Of a DNA stretch of 64,000 nt, positions 34,835-43,082 are shown in pieces. This DNA comes from JAEUIZ01 sp046155605 (GTDB lineage: Bacteria; Planctomycetota; Phycisphaerae; Phycisphaerales; UBA1924), in assembly GCA_046155605.1 (NCBI GenBank), contig JBJXFQ010000021.1, forward strand, positions 1-64,000, given 5' to 3'. The first letter of the stretch is position 1, and each line of letters starts with the position of its first letter. The translations under genes and the position numbers were made by a program. The notes below the pieces were generated by a model. It had not been told where the DNA came from and ran no database searches. It worked only from the letters and a program-made list of their open reading frames with translations.

Positions 34835-35910
34835 TCGGACGTACTGCTCACCCTCATACAGGCTGTTGGCGTAGTGGCACGCTCGGCGCTGCGGTTCTGT
34901 TCGCGCTGATGACACAAATCGCGCACGGTCAAGTTGCAAGCATCGGTCCTCTTATCGGCTGGGGCGGCAACTTCTCGGGTGAGGCGAACCCGCCCCCCGG
35001 CCCGTTTCGGGGCTTCGGCTGCGGCTACGAGCACGCCGTCGGAATCCGCGTGGATGGTGCATTGGAGGCCTGGGGCAACCCGAAAGCCGGGAACCTCAAC
35101 GTGCCGTCGGGCACTTTCGCCGCTGTCGCGCCGAATCTCAAGTGGAGCCTCGGACTTCGAACAAATGGCACTCTGGTCGCGTGGGGCAGCGCGGTGTGGG
35201 GGCAGACGAGTCCCCCGTCGGGAACCTATCTCGCGATCGCCTCAGGCCCACTCAACGGCTACGCGCTACGTCCCGACGGCACGGTTGCCGCGTGGGGAGC
35301 AAACTCCGACGGCCAGATGGTCGTTCCGCCGGGCGCGTTCACCGCCATCGCCGCCGGAAACAACCACGTCATCGGCTTGCGTCCCGACGGCACGCTCGTT
35401 GGTTGGGGCGGGAACAGCAGTGGACAGACCAACGTGCCGCCGGGCGTCTTTGTCCAAGTCGCCGCAGGCGAGTCTCACTCCATGGCACTTACGCCGACTG
35501 GCCAAGTCCTGGCCTGGGGCCGCAATGTTCATGGGCAATGTAACGTCCCGGCCGGCACCTACAAAGCAATCACCGCAGGCGGGTTCTGGAGCCTTGCCAT
35601 CCGCACCGACGGCACGCTGGCCGCCTGGGGCTCGGACTTTTCGACGCAGATCTCTACGCTGCCCGCGGGCCGGTACGTCGCCATCTCGGCGGGGCACGGT
35701 TTTGGCATCGCTATGCCCGAAGGCTGCTGGGCCAACTGCGACGCCTCCACGACCTCGCCGACGCTCACGGTCAACGACTTCATCTGCTTCCTCAACAAGT
35801 TTGCCGCGGGCGATACCTACGCCAACTGCGATGGCAGCGCCGTGCCGCCCGTGCTGAACGTCAACGACTTTGTGTGCTACATCAACGTCTTCGCGGCAGG
35901 GTGTTCGTAG
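34831..35910 (+). CDS. Secreted RCC1-like protein with two GC-type dockerin repeats
   Basis: 359 residues from the ATG at 34831 (GGAGG 6 bases upstream), overlapping the previous stop as ATGA. Signal peptide about residues 1-34 (ALMTQIAHGQ). At least six RCC1-like blades of the form DGTL.AWG...GQ..VP.G.F.AIAAG.. fill residues 40-290. Two GC-type dockerin repeats close the protein (NCDASTTSPTLTVNDFICF, then NCDGSAVPPVLNVNDFVCY, ending AAGCS). It shares architecture with the upstream gene but uses the GC-type instead of the calcium-loop dockerin. Its translation may depend on the upstream phase-variable gene through coupling. Confidence 0.85.
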   Translation: MIGRTAHPHTGCWRSGTLGAAVLFALMTQIAHGQVASIGPLIGWGGNFSGEANPPPGPFRGFGCGYEHAVGIRVDGALEAWGNPKAGNLNVPSGTFAAVAPNLKWSLGLRTNGTLVAWGSAVWGQTSPPSGTYLAIASGPLNGYALRPDGTVAAWGANSDGQMVVPPGAFTAIAAGNNHVIGLRPDGTLVGWGGNSSGQTNVPPGVFVQVAAGESHSMALTPTGQVLAWGRNVHGQCNVPAGTYKAITAGGFWSLAIRTDGTLAAWGSDFSTQISTLPAGRYVAISAGHGFGIAMPEGCWANCDASTTSPTLTVNDFICFLNKFAAGDTYANCDGSAVPPVLNVNDFVCYINVFAAGCS

Positions 35911-35973
35911 GAAGGGACGGGGGACGAAGGGACGGGGGGACGAAGGGACGCGGGGACGAAGGGACGCGGGGAC
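35911..35973 (+). repeat. G-rich 15-16-bp tandem repeat, four copies
   Basis: GAAGGGACG starts at 35911, 35926, 35942 and 35958, each followed by a run of G. It lies directly after the RCC1-2 stop codon, in the 359-bp convergent gap before the 36270 gene. Confidence 0.7.
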
Positions 35974-36023
35974 GAGGCGAAAGCGAAGCAACAGGCGAGA
36001 CGCTTGTGCCACCAAAGCCCAGA

Positions 36024-36235
36024 GTCGCCCCGGAGGTGCGACCTACCCAAGCCTGCCCACAGTCGCCCCGGAGGTGCGACCCACCCAAGCCTGAGTCGCC
36101 CCGAAGGTACGACCCACCCAAGCCTGCCCACAGTCGCCCCGGAGGTACGACCTACACAAGCCTGCCCACAGTCGCCCCGGAGGTGCGACCTACCCAAGCC
36201 TGAGTCGCCCCGGAGGTGCGACCCACCCAAGCCTG
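36024..36235. repeat. Array of six hairpin-forming 33/38-bp direct repeats
   Basis: Units start at 36024, 36062, 36095, 36133, 36171 and 36204 (spacings 38, 33, 38, 38, 33). Each opens with the imperfect palindrome GTCGCCCCGGAGGTGCGAC (stem GTCGC/GCGAC plus CC/GG) followed by ACCTACCCAAGCCTG; the 5-base CCCAC tail is missing in the short units. It sits between the ends of two convergent genes. Copies vary by a few bases, indicating age or drift. The form fits a REP-like element cluster or a multiple transcription terminator. Confidence 0.8.
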
Positions 36236-36269
36236 TACCACCGAAGCCAATGGGCGGCTTGTCGTCGTG

Positions 36270-38546
36270 CTATGCCGCGCGGTTGGTTTTCCAGGCGTCG
36301 GCGTGCTTGAGGGTGGCTTCGAGCACGCGGTCGACATCCTCGGCCTCTTCGAGTTTGACCTTGGCGGTGGCCATGCGCCGCCAAGCCAGTGCGCCAACGA
36401 GGATCGAGAGCCCGAAACTGACGAGGAAGGTCGCGGCGGCGTAGAGGGGTCGCTGGTCGCTGATGGGGCCGGTGTTGGTGTTGGCGGGCTCGGCAAGGAT
36501 GGTGCCGAGGCCGTCGGGGCGGCGCTCCTTGGTGGCGTTAGCCTGGCTGGCGAGCGCGGTGACGATGGTGTCGAGCGCGCGGGTGGTTGGCCCGGCACCT
36601 TCGCCGCGAAGTTCGAGGACGAGTTGGCCTGGCTGTGCGGATTGGTGGACGAAGTCGCGTTTGAGGCGATCCTGAACCTGGCCCGGCGTGGCGAGCGAGG
36701 CGATCCCACGTCGTGCCATGCGTTCGGCGATCATCTCGATGGTGGCGGGGTCGGCGAGTTGGGCCTCCTGAAAGGCCTGCCACTCGGCGACCTGGCCCTC
36801 GGTGACAGAGAGCCCCTTGGTCTCGGCAGCGAGCACGGCGCGAGCGGCGTAGGGAGACTGAACGATCGAGCCCGCGACACCCCAACTGAGCGCGGCGAGA
36901 GCGAGGGCGGTGCCCGTGAGGTAGAAGACGAGTGCGGCGGCGCGGCCGCGTGATGCCCTGGTCTGGAGGCGTTCGAGTTTTTTCTGGCCGTGTCCGAGTT
37001 CGGCGCGGGCGCGCGCGAGTTGCTCGCGTTGGGCGAGGATCTGGTCGCACTGCTCGAAGCGTTGGCGGAGCGCGTCGCCGGCCTGGGCGAGTTTTTCCTG
37101 CTGCTCACCGATGAGTTTGCGGAGGAGCCGGAGGCGTCCCCAACGCTGAGCGACGGCCTGGCCGACTTGCTCGGGGACGACGGTGCGCGGGCCTGTGGGC
37201 CGTGCCGCGAGGCGTGCGTTTTCCTGCTTGAGTTTGGCGATGGCATCATGCAGGTGATCGATTTCGTCGTGGTTGCTGCTGCTTTCAGCCGCTTCGGCGA
37301 GGTGGGCTTGGAGGTCCGAGATCTGCTCGGCCTGGCTGGCGAGGCGCTCGTTGGCGTCGGTGAGTTGGCGAGAGAGGTTGGCGGTCTCTCCCGCGGCGTC
37401 GCCGGCGGACTCGATCTGCTGCGTGAGTGAGTCGAGCCTGGACTTGAGTTCGACGATCTTGGCCTCGCGGTCGTCGGCCAGGCGCGAGAGGTCGGCGATG
37501 CGCTGGGCGGCCGCGCCGAGTTTCTTGACGGCGTCGGTCGCCTCGCCGCGCTTGGCCTCCATGCTCGTGCGCTCGCTGTTCATGGAGGCGGTGGCCTCGG
37601 CGAGTTGCTGTGCGAGCGATTGGACGCTGGAGGCGAGCCGCTCTTCCTCGGCCTTGCTCTGGGCTTCGAGTTGCGTCATGCGCTGATCGCGCTCGGTGAG
37701 TTGCTTCTCGAGATCGGCGGCCATGGCGATGGCCTGGCGGAGGTCGTCCTCGGCCTTGGCGGCCTGCAACGCGGAGGTCTGCTGGATGCTGGCGAGTTGC
37801 TGCTGGAGGTCGGCGATGGTGCCGGCCGCCTGGTGAAGTTCCTGTTCCGCTTTCTCGGCTGCCTTGGCCGCTGCCTGGGCCGCGGCGCTTGCGGCCTGGG
37901 TCGCGATGGCCGTCGCTTGCTCGGATGAGCGGCGGAGGTCGGTGATCTGGCGTTCGAGGTCGGCTGCCTTGGCACCGACGCGCTGGAGTTCCTCTTCGGC
38001 ACGCTGGGCGCGGGCGACCGCCTGCTCGGCGGCGTGCTCCCGCGCGACGAGCGAGGACGCCTGCTCGCCGAGTTGCTGGCGCTGCTGAACGATTTCGGCC
38101 TGCTGCCCGGCTAGGCGGCGCTCGCGCTCGGCGCACTGGCTCTCCCAGGCGGCGCGATCGGACTCCGCCTGAGCGAGGCCATCCTCGAGTCGCTTGCGTT
38201 GTTCGTCGACGGTTGCCACTTCGCGCTGGAGGTGCTGGCCGCGCTGGGCGATCTCGGCGCGAGCGGCCTCGACAGCCTGGGCGCGAGCGGCGAGTTCCTG
38301 CTCGGCAGCGGCGGCGCGTTCGAGACGTTTGTCGAGGTCTTCGCGGGCGATGACGAGGGACGACTCGCGCTCGGTCATCTGGACGATGATCGATTCTCGC
38401 TCGAGGCTGGCGCGGCGGAGTTCGGCGAGTTGCTGCCCGAGTTGTTCGATGACGTGGGCGAGGCCTCGCCCACTGGGGCCGCTGGCTGGGGCGACGGTCT
38501 GGCCGGCCTCACGAGGCGAGGTGCGCGGATCGTCCTGCTGAGCCAT
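36270..38546 (-). CDS. Large coiled-coil protein with C-terminal double membrane anchor
   Basis: 758 residues from ATG 38546 (GGAG 5 bases upstream; a GTG two codons earlier is possible). Residues about 30-440 are an almost unbroken coiled coil rich in A, E, Q and R. Two membrane spans follow, near residues 560-580 (AAALVFYLTGTALALAAL) and 700-720 (LYAAATFLVSFGLSILVGAL), enclosing a domain of about 120 residues. The two-span layout recalls polysaccharide chain-length regulators (Wzz type) inverted in order, with the coiled coil at the N-terminus in the cytoplasm. This comparison is loose; function unknown. Converges on the repeat array. Confidence 0.65.
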   Translation of the reverse strand: MAQQDDPRTSPREAGQTVAPASGPSGRGLAHVIEQLGQQLAELRRASLERESIIVQMTERESSLVIAREDLDKRLERAAAAEQELAARAQAVEAARAEIAQRGQHLQREVATVDEQRKRLEDGLAQAESDRAAWESQCAERERRLAGQQAEIVQQRQQLGEQASSLVAREHAAEQAVARAQRAEEELQRVGAKAADLERQITDLRRSSEQATAIATQAASAAAQAAAKAAEKAEQELHQAAGTIADLQQQLASIQQTSALQAAKAEDDLRQAIAMAADLEKQLTERDQRMTQLEAQSKAEEERLASSVQSLAQQLAEATASMNSERTSMEAKRGEATDAVKKLGAAAQRIADLSRLADDREAKIVELKSRLDSLTQQIESAGDAAGETANLSRQLTDANERLASQAEQISDLQAHLAEAAESSSNHDEIDHLHDAIAKLKQENARLAARPTGPRTVVPEQVGQAVAQRWGRLRLLRKLIGEQQEKLAQAGDALRQRFEQCDQILAQREQLARARAELGHGQKKLERLQTRASRGRAAALVFYLTGTALALAALSWGVAGSIVQSPYAARAVLAAETKGLSVTEGQVAEWQAFQEAQLADPATIEMIAERMARRGIASLATPGQVQDRLKRDFVHQSAQPGQLVLELRGEGAGPTTRALDTIVTALASQANATKERRPDGLGTILAEPANTNTGPISDQRPLYAAATFLVSFGLSILVGALAWRRMATAKVKLEEAEDVDRVLEATLKHADAWKTNRAA

Positions 38547-38720
38547 ACTCACTCCGGTTCTCGGACCTACCGCGCGTCTTCGCGCTGCGCCCGCAACCCC
38601 CTATCGGCCGGACTTCGCCTGTGCTGAACGAGGGGGCGAACCAAGTGAGCCGATGTGGGGTACAATCCGGAAACGTGGACTGACCATCATCCGTGCAAAC
38701 GGATCAAAAGGAGTGTTGCC

Positions 38721-39221
38721 ATGAGTTGCTGTCGTTTCGGTTCGTCGTCGCTGATTCCGATCCTGTGCATCGCGGGCATTGCCGCGGTGGGTGCCGCGGG
38801 CTTCAAGGCTCTTTCGGGCGGCTGCGGTTCGTGCGCCACCGAGGCCCAGACTCCGGCGACGCTGGTTTCGACCACCAGCGCTGAGCCGCACTGTGCGCTC
38901 TGCCCCGGCGGGGCCGAGACGGTCGCGGTCGCGGGCGAGTGCGCGGAGAAGACGGCCTGCGCCGAGAAGACCGCGTGTGCGGAGAAGACGGCCTGCGCTT
39001 CCGAGGCTGTCGCCTGCGAGGGCGCGAAGGCCTGCACCGAGGGCGAGGTCAAGGTCGTCAACGCCTCGACTGAGACCAAGGGCTGCTGCAAGGCGGCGAG
39101 CGAGAAGGTCTGCAAGGAAGGGACCGATGGCTGCACGGGCAGCGGCGAGAACGGCTGCTGCGGGAAGTGCGCCGAGAAGATCGAGGCCGAGAAGGTCGCT
39201 TCGAACGGCGGCAAGAAGTAA
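38721..39221 (+). CDS. Cys-rich secreted or membrane protein with CAEKTA repeats
   Basis: 166 residues from ATG 38721 (AAAAGGAG upstream; a -10-like TACAAT lies at 38661-38666). A hydrophobic N-terminus (LIPILCIAGIAAVGAAGF) is a signal peptide or anchor. Twenty cysteines (12 percent) follow the pattern of pairs (SCC, GCGSC, CALC, GCC, GCCGKC). Three tandem 18-bp units (38940-38993) encode CAEKTA repeats. The composition suggests metal binding or disulfide bonding. Isolated, divergent from the coiled-coil gene; followed by two terminator hairpins. No family recognised. Confidence 0.65.
   Translation: MSCCRFGSSSLIPILCIAGIAAVGAAGFKALSGGCGSCATEAQTPATLVSTTSAEPHCALCPGGAETVAVAGECAEKTACAEKTACAEKTACASEAVACEGAKACTEGEVKVVNASTETKGCCKAASEKVCKEGTDGCTGSGENGCCGKCAEKIEAEKVASNGGKK
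38940..38993 (+). repeat. Three tandem 18-bp repeats inside the Cys-rich gene
   Basis: Unit TGCGCGGAGAAGACGGCC with a few third-position changes, encoding CAEKTA three times in frame; a fourth partial copy begins TGCGCTTCC. Confidence 0.85.
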
Positions 39222-39225
39222 TCAG

Positions 39226-39291
39226 CATGACCCCGTCACGGGGTCGTGATGTACAGGTCTTTGCGATACGGACCCCGATGGCGGGGTCCGT
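39226..39291 (+). terminator. Tandem hairpin terminators after the Cys-rich gene
   Basis: First hairpin 39226-39248 (GACCCCG/CGGGGTC core, TCA loop, extended to 10 pairs). Second 39268-39291: ACGGACCCCG, loop ATGG, CGGGGTCCGT, then GTTCGTTT. The second is the stronger intrinsic-terminator candidate. Confidence 0.65.
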
Positions 39292-39343
39292 GTTCGTTTG
39301 GCGAACGAGTGGCGAGGGACCGTTGGCCGTGCGATGATCGTGC

Positions 39344-39781
39344 ATGGCCACTTTCCTTCTGAAGACCGAGCCTGGCGAGTACGCGTTTGCCGATCTGGTG
39401 CGGGACCGCCGCACGGCATGGACGGGCGTCTCGAATCCTGCTGCAAGGATCCACCTTCGCTCGATGAAAAAGGGCGACGAGGCGTTCATCTATCACACCG
39501 GGGATGAACGGGCGGTCGTCGGAGTTGCGAGGATCGCATCAGCACCGCGAGAAGACCCGAACAGGCCCGGGCTGAACGATCGCGGCGAGATTGCGTTTCC
39601 GGTGGTTGACATCGAGCCGATTGGGGCGGCTCCGACGCCGGTCACGCTCGCGGCGCTGAAGACGGACGCGCGATTCGCGGAGTTTGCGCTGATCCGTCAG
39701 AGCCGGCTGAGCGTGATGCCCGTGCCGGCGGTGCTCGAGGGCGTGCTGCGAAAGATGGCCGGGCTGGGGAGGAAGGGCTAG
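39344..39781 (+). CDS. EVE-domain protein
   Basis: 145 residues, the size of a single EVE domain (PUA-like fold, Thy28/thymocyte nuclear protein type). Hallmarks are FLLKTEPGEYAFADL at the start, RTAWTGVSNPAARIHLRSMKKGDEAFIYHTGD in the centre and FALIRQSRLSVMPV near the end. EVE domains bind modified bases in DNA or RNA. It is followed 25 bases later by nuoH in the same direction, but a functional link is not expected. No restriction enzyme partner is nearby. Confidence 0.9.
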   Translation: MATFLLKTEPGEYAFADLVRDRRTAWTGVSNPAARIHLRSMKKGDEAFIYHTGDERAVVGVARIASAPREDPNRPGLNDRGEIAFPVVDIEPIGAAPTPVTLAALKTDARFAEFALIRQSRLSVMPVPAVLEGVLRKMAGLGRKG

Positions 39782-39806
39782 CGCGAGGCGAGTACACTCC
39801 CGCCTC

Positions 39807-41147
39807 ATGGAAGCCCCGTCATTCATCACGGCGCAACTCATTGTTTCCGCGGCGGTGCTGCTCATCGTCGTCCACGTCGTCCTGGTGTCGGTCGCGTACT
39901 CGATCTACCTGGAACGGAAGATCTCGGCGTACATCCAGGACCGGATCGGGCCGAACCGGGTCGGGTTTGACTTTGGTCTGCCGGTCCTGCAGAAACTGTT
40001 TCGCGGCTTTGGGTTCTGGGGGCTGGGCCAGCCGCTGGCGGACGGGATCAAGTTTCTGCTGAAAGAGGATTACACGCCGGAGCGTGCGGACAAGGTGCTG
40101 TTCACGGTCGCGCCGATGGTGATCGTGATCCCCGCGCTGATCGGGTTTGCGATCATCCCGTGGGGCGGGGTATGGAACGTGCCGGATTTCACGATTCCGG
40201 TTCTGAACTGGCATATCGCCGGCGGGCCGGTGCATGTGGCTGGAGCGGCGGTGAACGTGGGGATCATCTACCTGCTCGCCGTGGCGGCGCTGGGCGTCTA
40301 TGGCGTGACGCTGGGCGGCTGGGCGAGCAACAACAAGTACTCGTTCCTCGGCGGGCTCCGTGCGACGGCCCAAATGCTGGCGTATGAGATTCCGCTGGGC
40401 CTCTCGCTGCTGGCGGCGCTGCTGGTCGTCGGGTCGGTGTGGCCCGAGACAATCATCAGACATCAGGTGGATCACGGCTGGCTGATCATCGCGCAGCCGC
40501 TGCCGGCGCTGCTGTTCTATATCGCGATCTTGGCAGAGGCGAACCGGGCGCCGTTTGACAACGCAGAGGCCGAGCAGGAGTTGGTGGGCGGGTACCACAC
40601 CGAGTATTCGTCGATGCGGTTCGCGCTGTTTTTTCTGGCCGAATACTCGCACATGGTGACGAGTTCGGCGTTCTTCATCCTGGTGTTCATGGGCGGGTAT
40701 CACCTGCCGCTGATTCCGTGGCTCAGCCCGGAGTCAACGGGGATCGTGGCGGTGCTGCTGAAGTTCCTGGTGTACTTCGGCAAGGTGATGCTGTCGGTGT
40801 GCTTCATGATGGTGATCCGCTGGACGCTGCCGCGGATGCGATATGACCAGGTGATGATGATGGCGTGGCAGGTGGTGATCCCGATCGCGCTGGCGAGCGT
40901 GGTGCTGACGAGCCTGATGGTGTATTTCGATCTTCGCGGGACGATCCCGCTGCTGTTATCGAACATCGCGCTGGTGGGCGGGCTGCTGGCGATCTATCCG
41001 CTGTTCCCGAAATCGAACACCAATCGGCGCACGCCGCTGTACGGCTCGCGGTTCTATCCGATGCCGGGCGAGGTGGTGAGCCACGGGCCGCAGCACGCGA
41101 TGGCGCGAGAGGATCGGCCTGTGCAGGGGACGGCGGCGGCGCGGTGA
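39807..41147 (+). CDS. nuoH: NADH-quinone oxidoreductase subunit H
   Basis: Membrane-arm subunit of respiratory complex I at the junction with the hydrophilic arm, where quinone binds. 446 residues (longer than the usual 320-350; loops between spans and a C-terminal tail of about 40 residues add length). Conserved stretches include ERKISAYIQDRIGPNRVGF, LQKLFRGF..PLADGIKFLLKE, and the quinone-site loop LAEANRAPFDNAEAEQELVGGYHTEYSS. Eight membrane spans. No other nuo gene lies in the window; convergent with the 41212 gene. Confidence 0.95.
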   Translation: MEAPSFITAQLIVSAAVLLIVVHVVLVSVAYSIYLERKISAYIQDRIGPNRVGFDFGLPVLQKLFRGFGFWGLGQPLADGIKFLLKEDYTPERADKVLFTVAPMVIVIPALIGFAIIPWGGVWNVPDFTIPVLNWHIAGGPVHVAGAAVNVGIIYLLAVAALGVYGVTLGGWASNNKYSFLGGLRATAQMLAYEIPLGLSLLAALLVVGSVWPETIIRHQVDHGWLIIAQPLPALLFYIAILAEANRAPFDNAEAEQELVGGYHTEYSSMRFALFFLAEYSHMVTSSAFFILVFMGGYHLPLIPWLSPESTGIVAVLLKFLVYFGKVMLSVCFMMVIRWTLPRMRYDQVMMMAWQVVIPIALASVVLTSLMVYFDLRGTIPLLLSNIALVGGLLAIYPLFPKSNTNRRTPLYGSRFYPMPGEVVSHGPQHAMAREDRPVQGTAAAR

Positions 41148-41211
41148 TGACTCATGCTGCCATGCAGCCGCTTCCTGACCGAGACGCTCCGAGCGGATCG
41201 CGCAGCGGCGG

Positions 41212-42267
41212 CTACTTTGCCGTGACCTCGCTGGTCGGCAGCATCCTGAACATGGTGATGAGCAGGAAGTTACGCTCGTTGTAGGTCGTCACGCGACCGG
41301 TGATCTCGACGGTTGCCGCGTCGCCGACGCCGCCCGCCCACGCATCGAGCCGTTGGAGATTCGCACAAGGCAGCAGCACGAGCGGCGCGTCGGCTTTGGC
41401 ATCGGGCGTGGAATCCATCGAGAACATCCATCCGCCATCGGCTGCCCGCACCATGCGGCCCTTGCGACGGACGACCGTGCGGCCCTCGGGGAGTAGTTCG
41501 GGAGCCTCGCCGCCGGTCTGGCGTATGCGGGGTTCGACCGTGTCCGTGCGATCAATCGAGCGAGGTCGCTCGCGCTGCCATGCGAGGCGCTGGATCAGTT
41601 CCTGCACGGAAGGATCATCGTTCGCGGCGGGCGGTGGCGTGGTGGCGGGCGCGTTGTCGTGCTGCGAATCGGGGGTGGCGCTCGCGGGGACGACGGCCTC
41701 GGGTGGCAAGAGCGGTGCTTCGCTGGGCAGCACATAGTTCACGCCCGAGTAGACGAAGACTTGACCCGTGAGCGCGAACGCGGCAGCCTGTCGTCCCGCC
41801 ACCTGCTCCATCCGCTGCAGGGCGTGGCAAGGCAGGAGGACCATGGGCCGCTCGGCCTTGCCTGTCGAGTCCTTGGCAAAGATGAATGCGGACTCGCCGC
41901 CGGGGAGCCGCGTGAGGACGCCGCGCGCGCGGACGAGAAACGTGCCCTCGCGTCGCAACGGGGGAGCCGCATGTTCGTTGGATTGCAGCCGGGCCAAGTC
42001 GGTGGGCGTTGGTCCTGGCGCGGCGGGGAGCACTGCCAGGGCACGCGTGGGCGTTGGACTGATCGTCGCCTCGTCACGGCGTGGTGGACGTGCCGGCGGA
42101 ATGGCCTGCGGATCGCCATCGAGCAGCGGGTTTGTGGGTGGCTGCGCCGCGGCTGGGGGCCTGGTTGTTGCGGGATTCGGCGGAGCGAGAGACTGTGGCG
42201 GCGCGGTCTGCGCCAGGCAAACTGATGATGCCGCAAGTAACGTCGCGCTCGCCGTTCGCATCCGCAT
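41212..42267 (-). CDS. Secreted protein with two copies of an uncharacterised domain
   Basis: 351 residues, ATG 42267 with GGAG 6 bases upstream. Signal peptide about residues 1-20, then a Pro/Ala-rich linker. Two copies of a domain follow: residues about 105-190 (EGTFLVRARGVLTRL ... PMVLLPCHALQRMEQVAG ... LTGQVFVYSGVNYVLPS) and 260-350 (EGRTVVRRKGRMVRA ... PLVLLPCANLQRLDAWAG ... ITGRVTTYNERNFLLIT). The shared motif VLLPC..LQR....AG and the closing strand suggest a small beta-barrel (OB-like) with a conserved Cys. Possibly periplasmic; function unknown. Confidence 0.6.
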   Translation of the reverse strand: MRMRTASATLLAASSVCLAQTAPPQSLAPPNPATTRPPAAAQPPTNPLLDGDPQAIPPARPPRRDEATISPTPTRALAVLPAAPGPTPTDLARLQSNEHAAPPLRREGTFLVRARGVLTRLPGGESAFIFAKDSTGKAERPMVLLPCHALQRMEQVAGRQAAAFALTGQVFVYSGVNYVLPSEAPLLPPEAVVPASATPDSQHDNAPATTPPPAANDDPSVQELIQRLAWQRERPRSIDRTDTVEPRIRQTGGEAPELLPEGRTVVRRKGRMVRAADGGWMFSMDSTPDAKADAPLVLLPCANLQRLDAWAGGVGDAATVEITGRVTTYNERNFLLITMFRMLPTSEVTAK

Positions 42268-42292
42268 TCGCCGCTCCTGGCTCGCTCAAAGG

Positions 42293-42958
42293 TTAGGCCG
42301 ATGGCGGTGGAAACATCGAGGCGAAGAGGGTCCACTTGAGGACGAGTTTGGCGAAGTAGGTGGCGAGGCCGACGAACACGGCGTCGGGCATGTCAAGTTC
42401 GAGCAGGTCGGCGATGCAGCCGCAGTAGACCACGAACGCGGCAACCCATGCGAGCGTGGGGATGAGCGTGTAGTGCAGGCCGTGCTGGATGAGATCGGCG
42501 CACGCGAGCGCGGCGGCGATGGAGAGGGCGGTCAGCAGGAGCGGCGCGGAGTAATCGACGAAGAGCAGGCACGCGAGCGCGAGGATGCCTATGGCGATGG
42601 GGAGCGTGATGGCGTAGCGCGTGAGGTAGGCGAGCGACTCGGCGGGTCCGTCCATCCCGAACTTCCACGCGAGCGTCGCGAGGAGTGAGACGGTGAGCAT
42701 GACCATCGGCTTGCGGAACGGTCGCAAGCCCGAATCTGGGTTGATCGCGTGGACCTGGAAGCGCGGCGGCGGGGGCGGCAGACGATCGGTGCCGCTGCGG
42801 GTCGAGGCCTGCTTGCCGCTCTCCATCATGTGTCCGCAGCGGACGCAGAGGGTTGCGGCCACGTCGGCGGGATGACCGCAGCCGGGGCAGGGCCTGGTCG
42901 GCGTGGATGGCACCGGTGGAGCATCGATGCCGTAGGGGTTGTTTCCGGGCTTGGGCAT
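42293..42958 (-). CDS. Zinc-ribbon membrane protein
   Basis: 221 residues from ATG 42958. An N-terminal zinc ribbon (CPGCG...CVRCG, about residues 24-42) is followed by a proline-rich linker and four or five membrane spans. This zinc-ribbon/multi-span plan is common in planctomycetes and has no assigned function. Start is uncertain; an upstream ATG (42979) in the same frame adds seven residues. Gap of 25 bases from the 42267 gene, in the same direction; possibly co-transcribed. Confidence 0.65.
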   Translation of the reverse strand: MPKPGNNPYGIDAPPVPSTPTRPCPGCGHPADVAATLCVRCGHMMESGKQASTRSGTDRLPPPPPRFQVHAINPDSGLRPFRKPMVMLTVSLLATLAWKFGMDGPAESLAYLTRYAITLPIAIGILALACLLFVDYSAPLLLTALSIAAALACADLIQHGLHYTLIPTLAWVAAFVVYCGCIADLLELDMPDAVFVGLATYFAKLVLKWTLFASMFPPPSA

Positions 42959-43082
42959 GGAATCGGCGTGACTTCGCACCGTGTTAGATACCGGGGCGAG
43001 GCGTCGAGGTTTCGATGATTCGGGAATGAACAGCGAGAATGCCGACGTGCGAAGAGCGATCCGGTCACGCTGACAGCGTGAA

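Noticed and set aside
36024..36235. CRISPR array
   Set aside because: The repeats are nearly continuous with no unique spacers of 25-40 bases, and no cas gene is nearby.
41146..41284. Short plus-strand ORF after nuoH
   Set aside because: It overlaps the end of the well-supported minus-strand gene 41212-42267 and has no domain or conserved feature.
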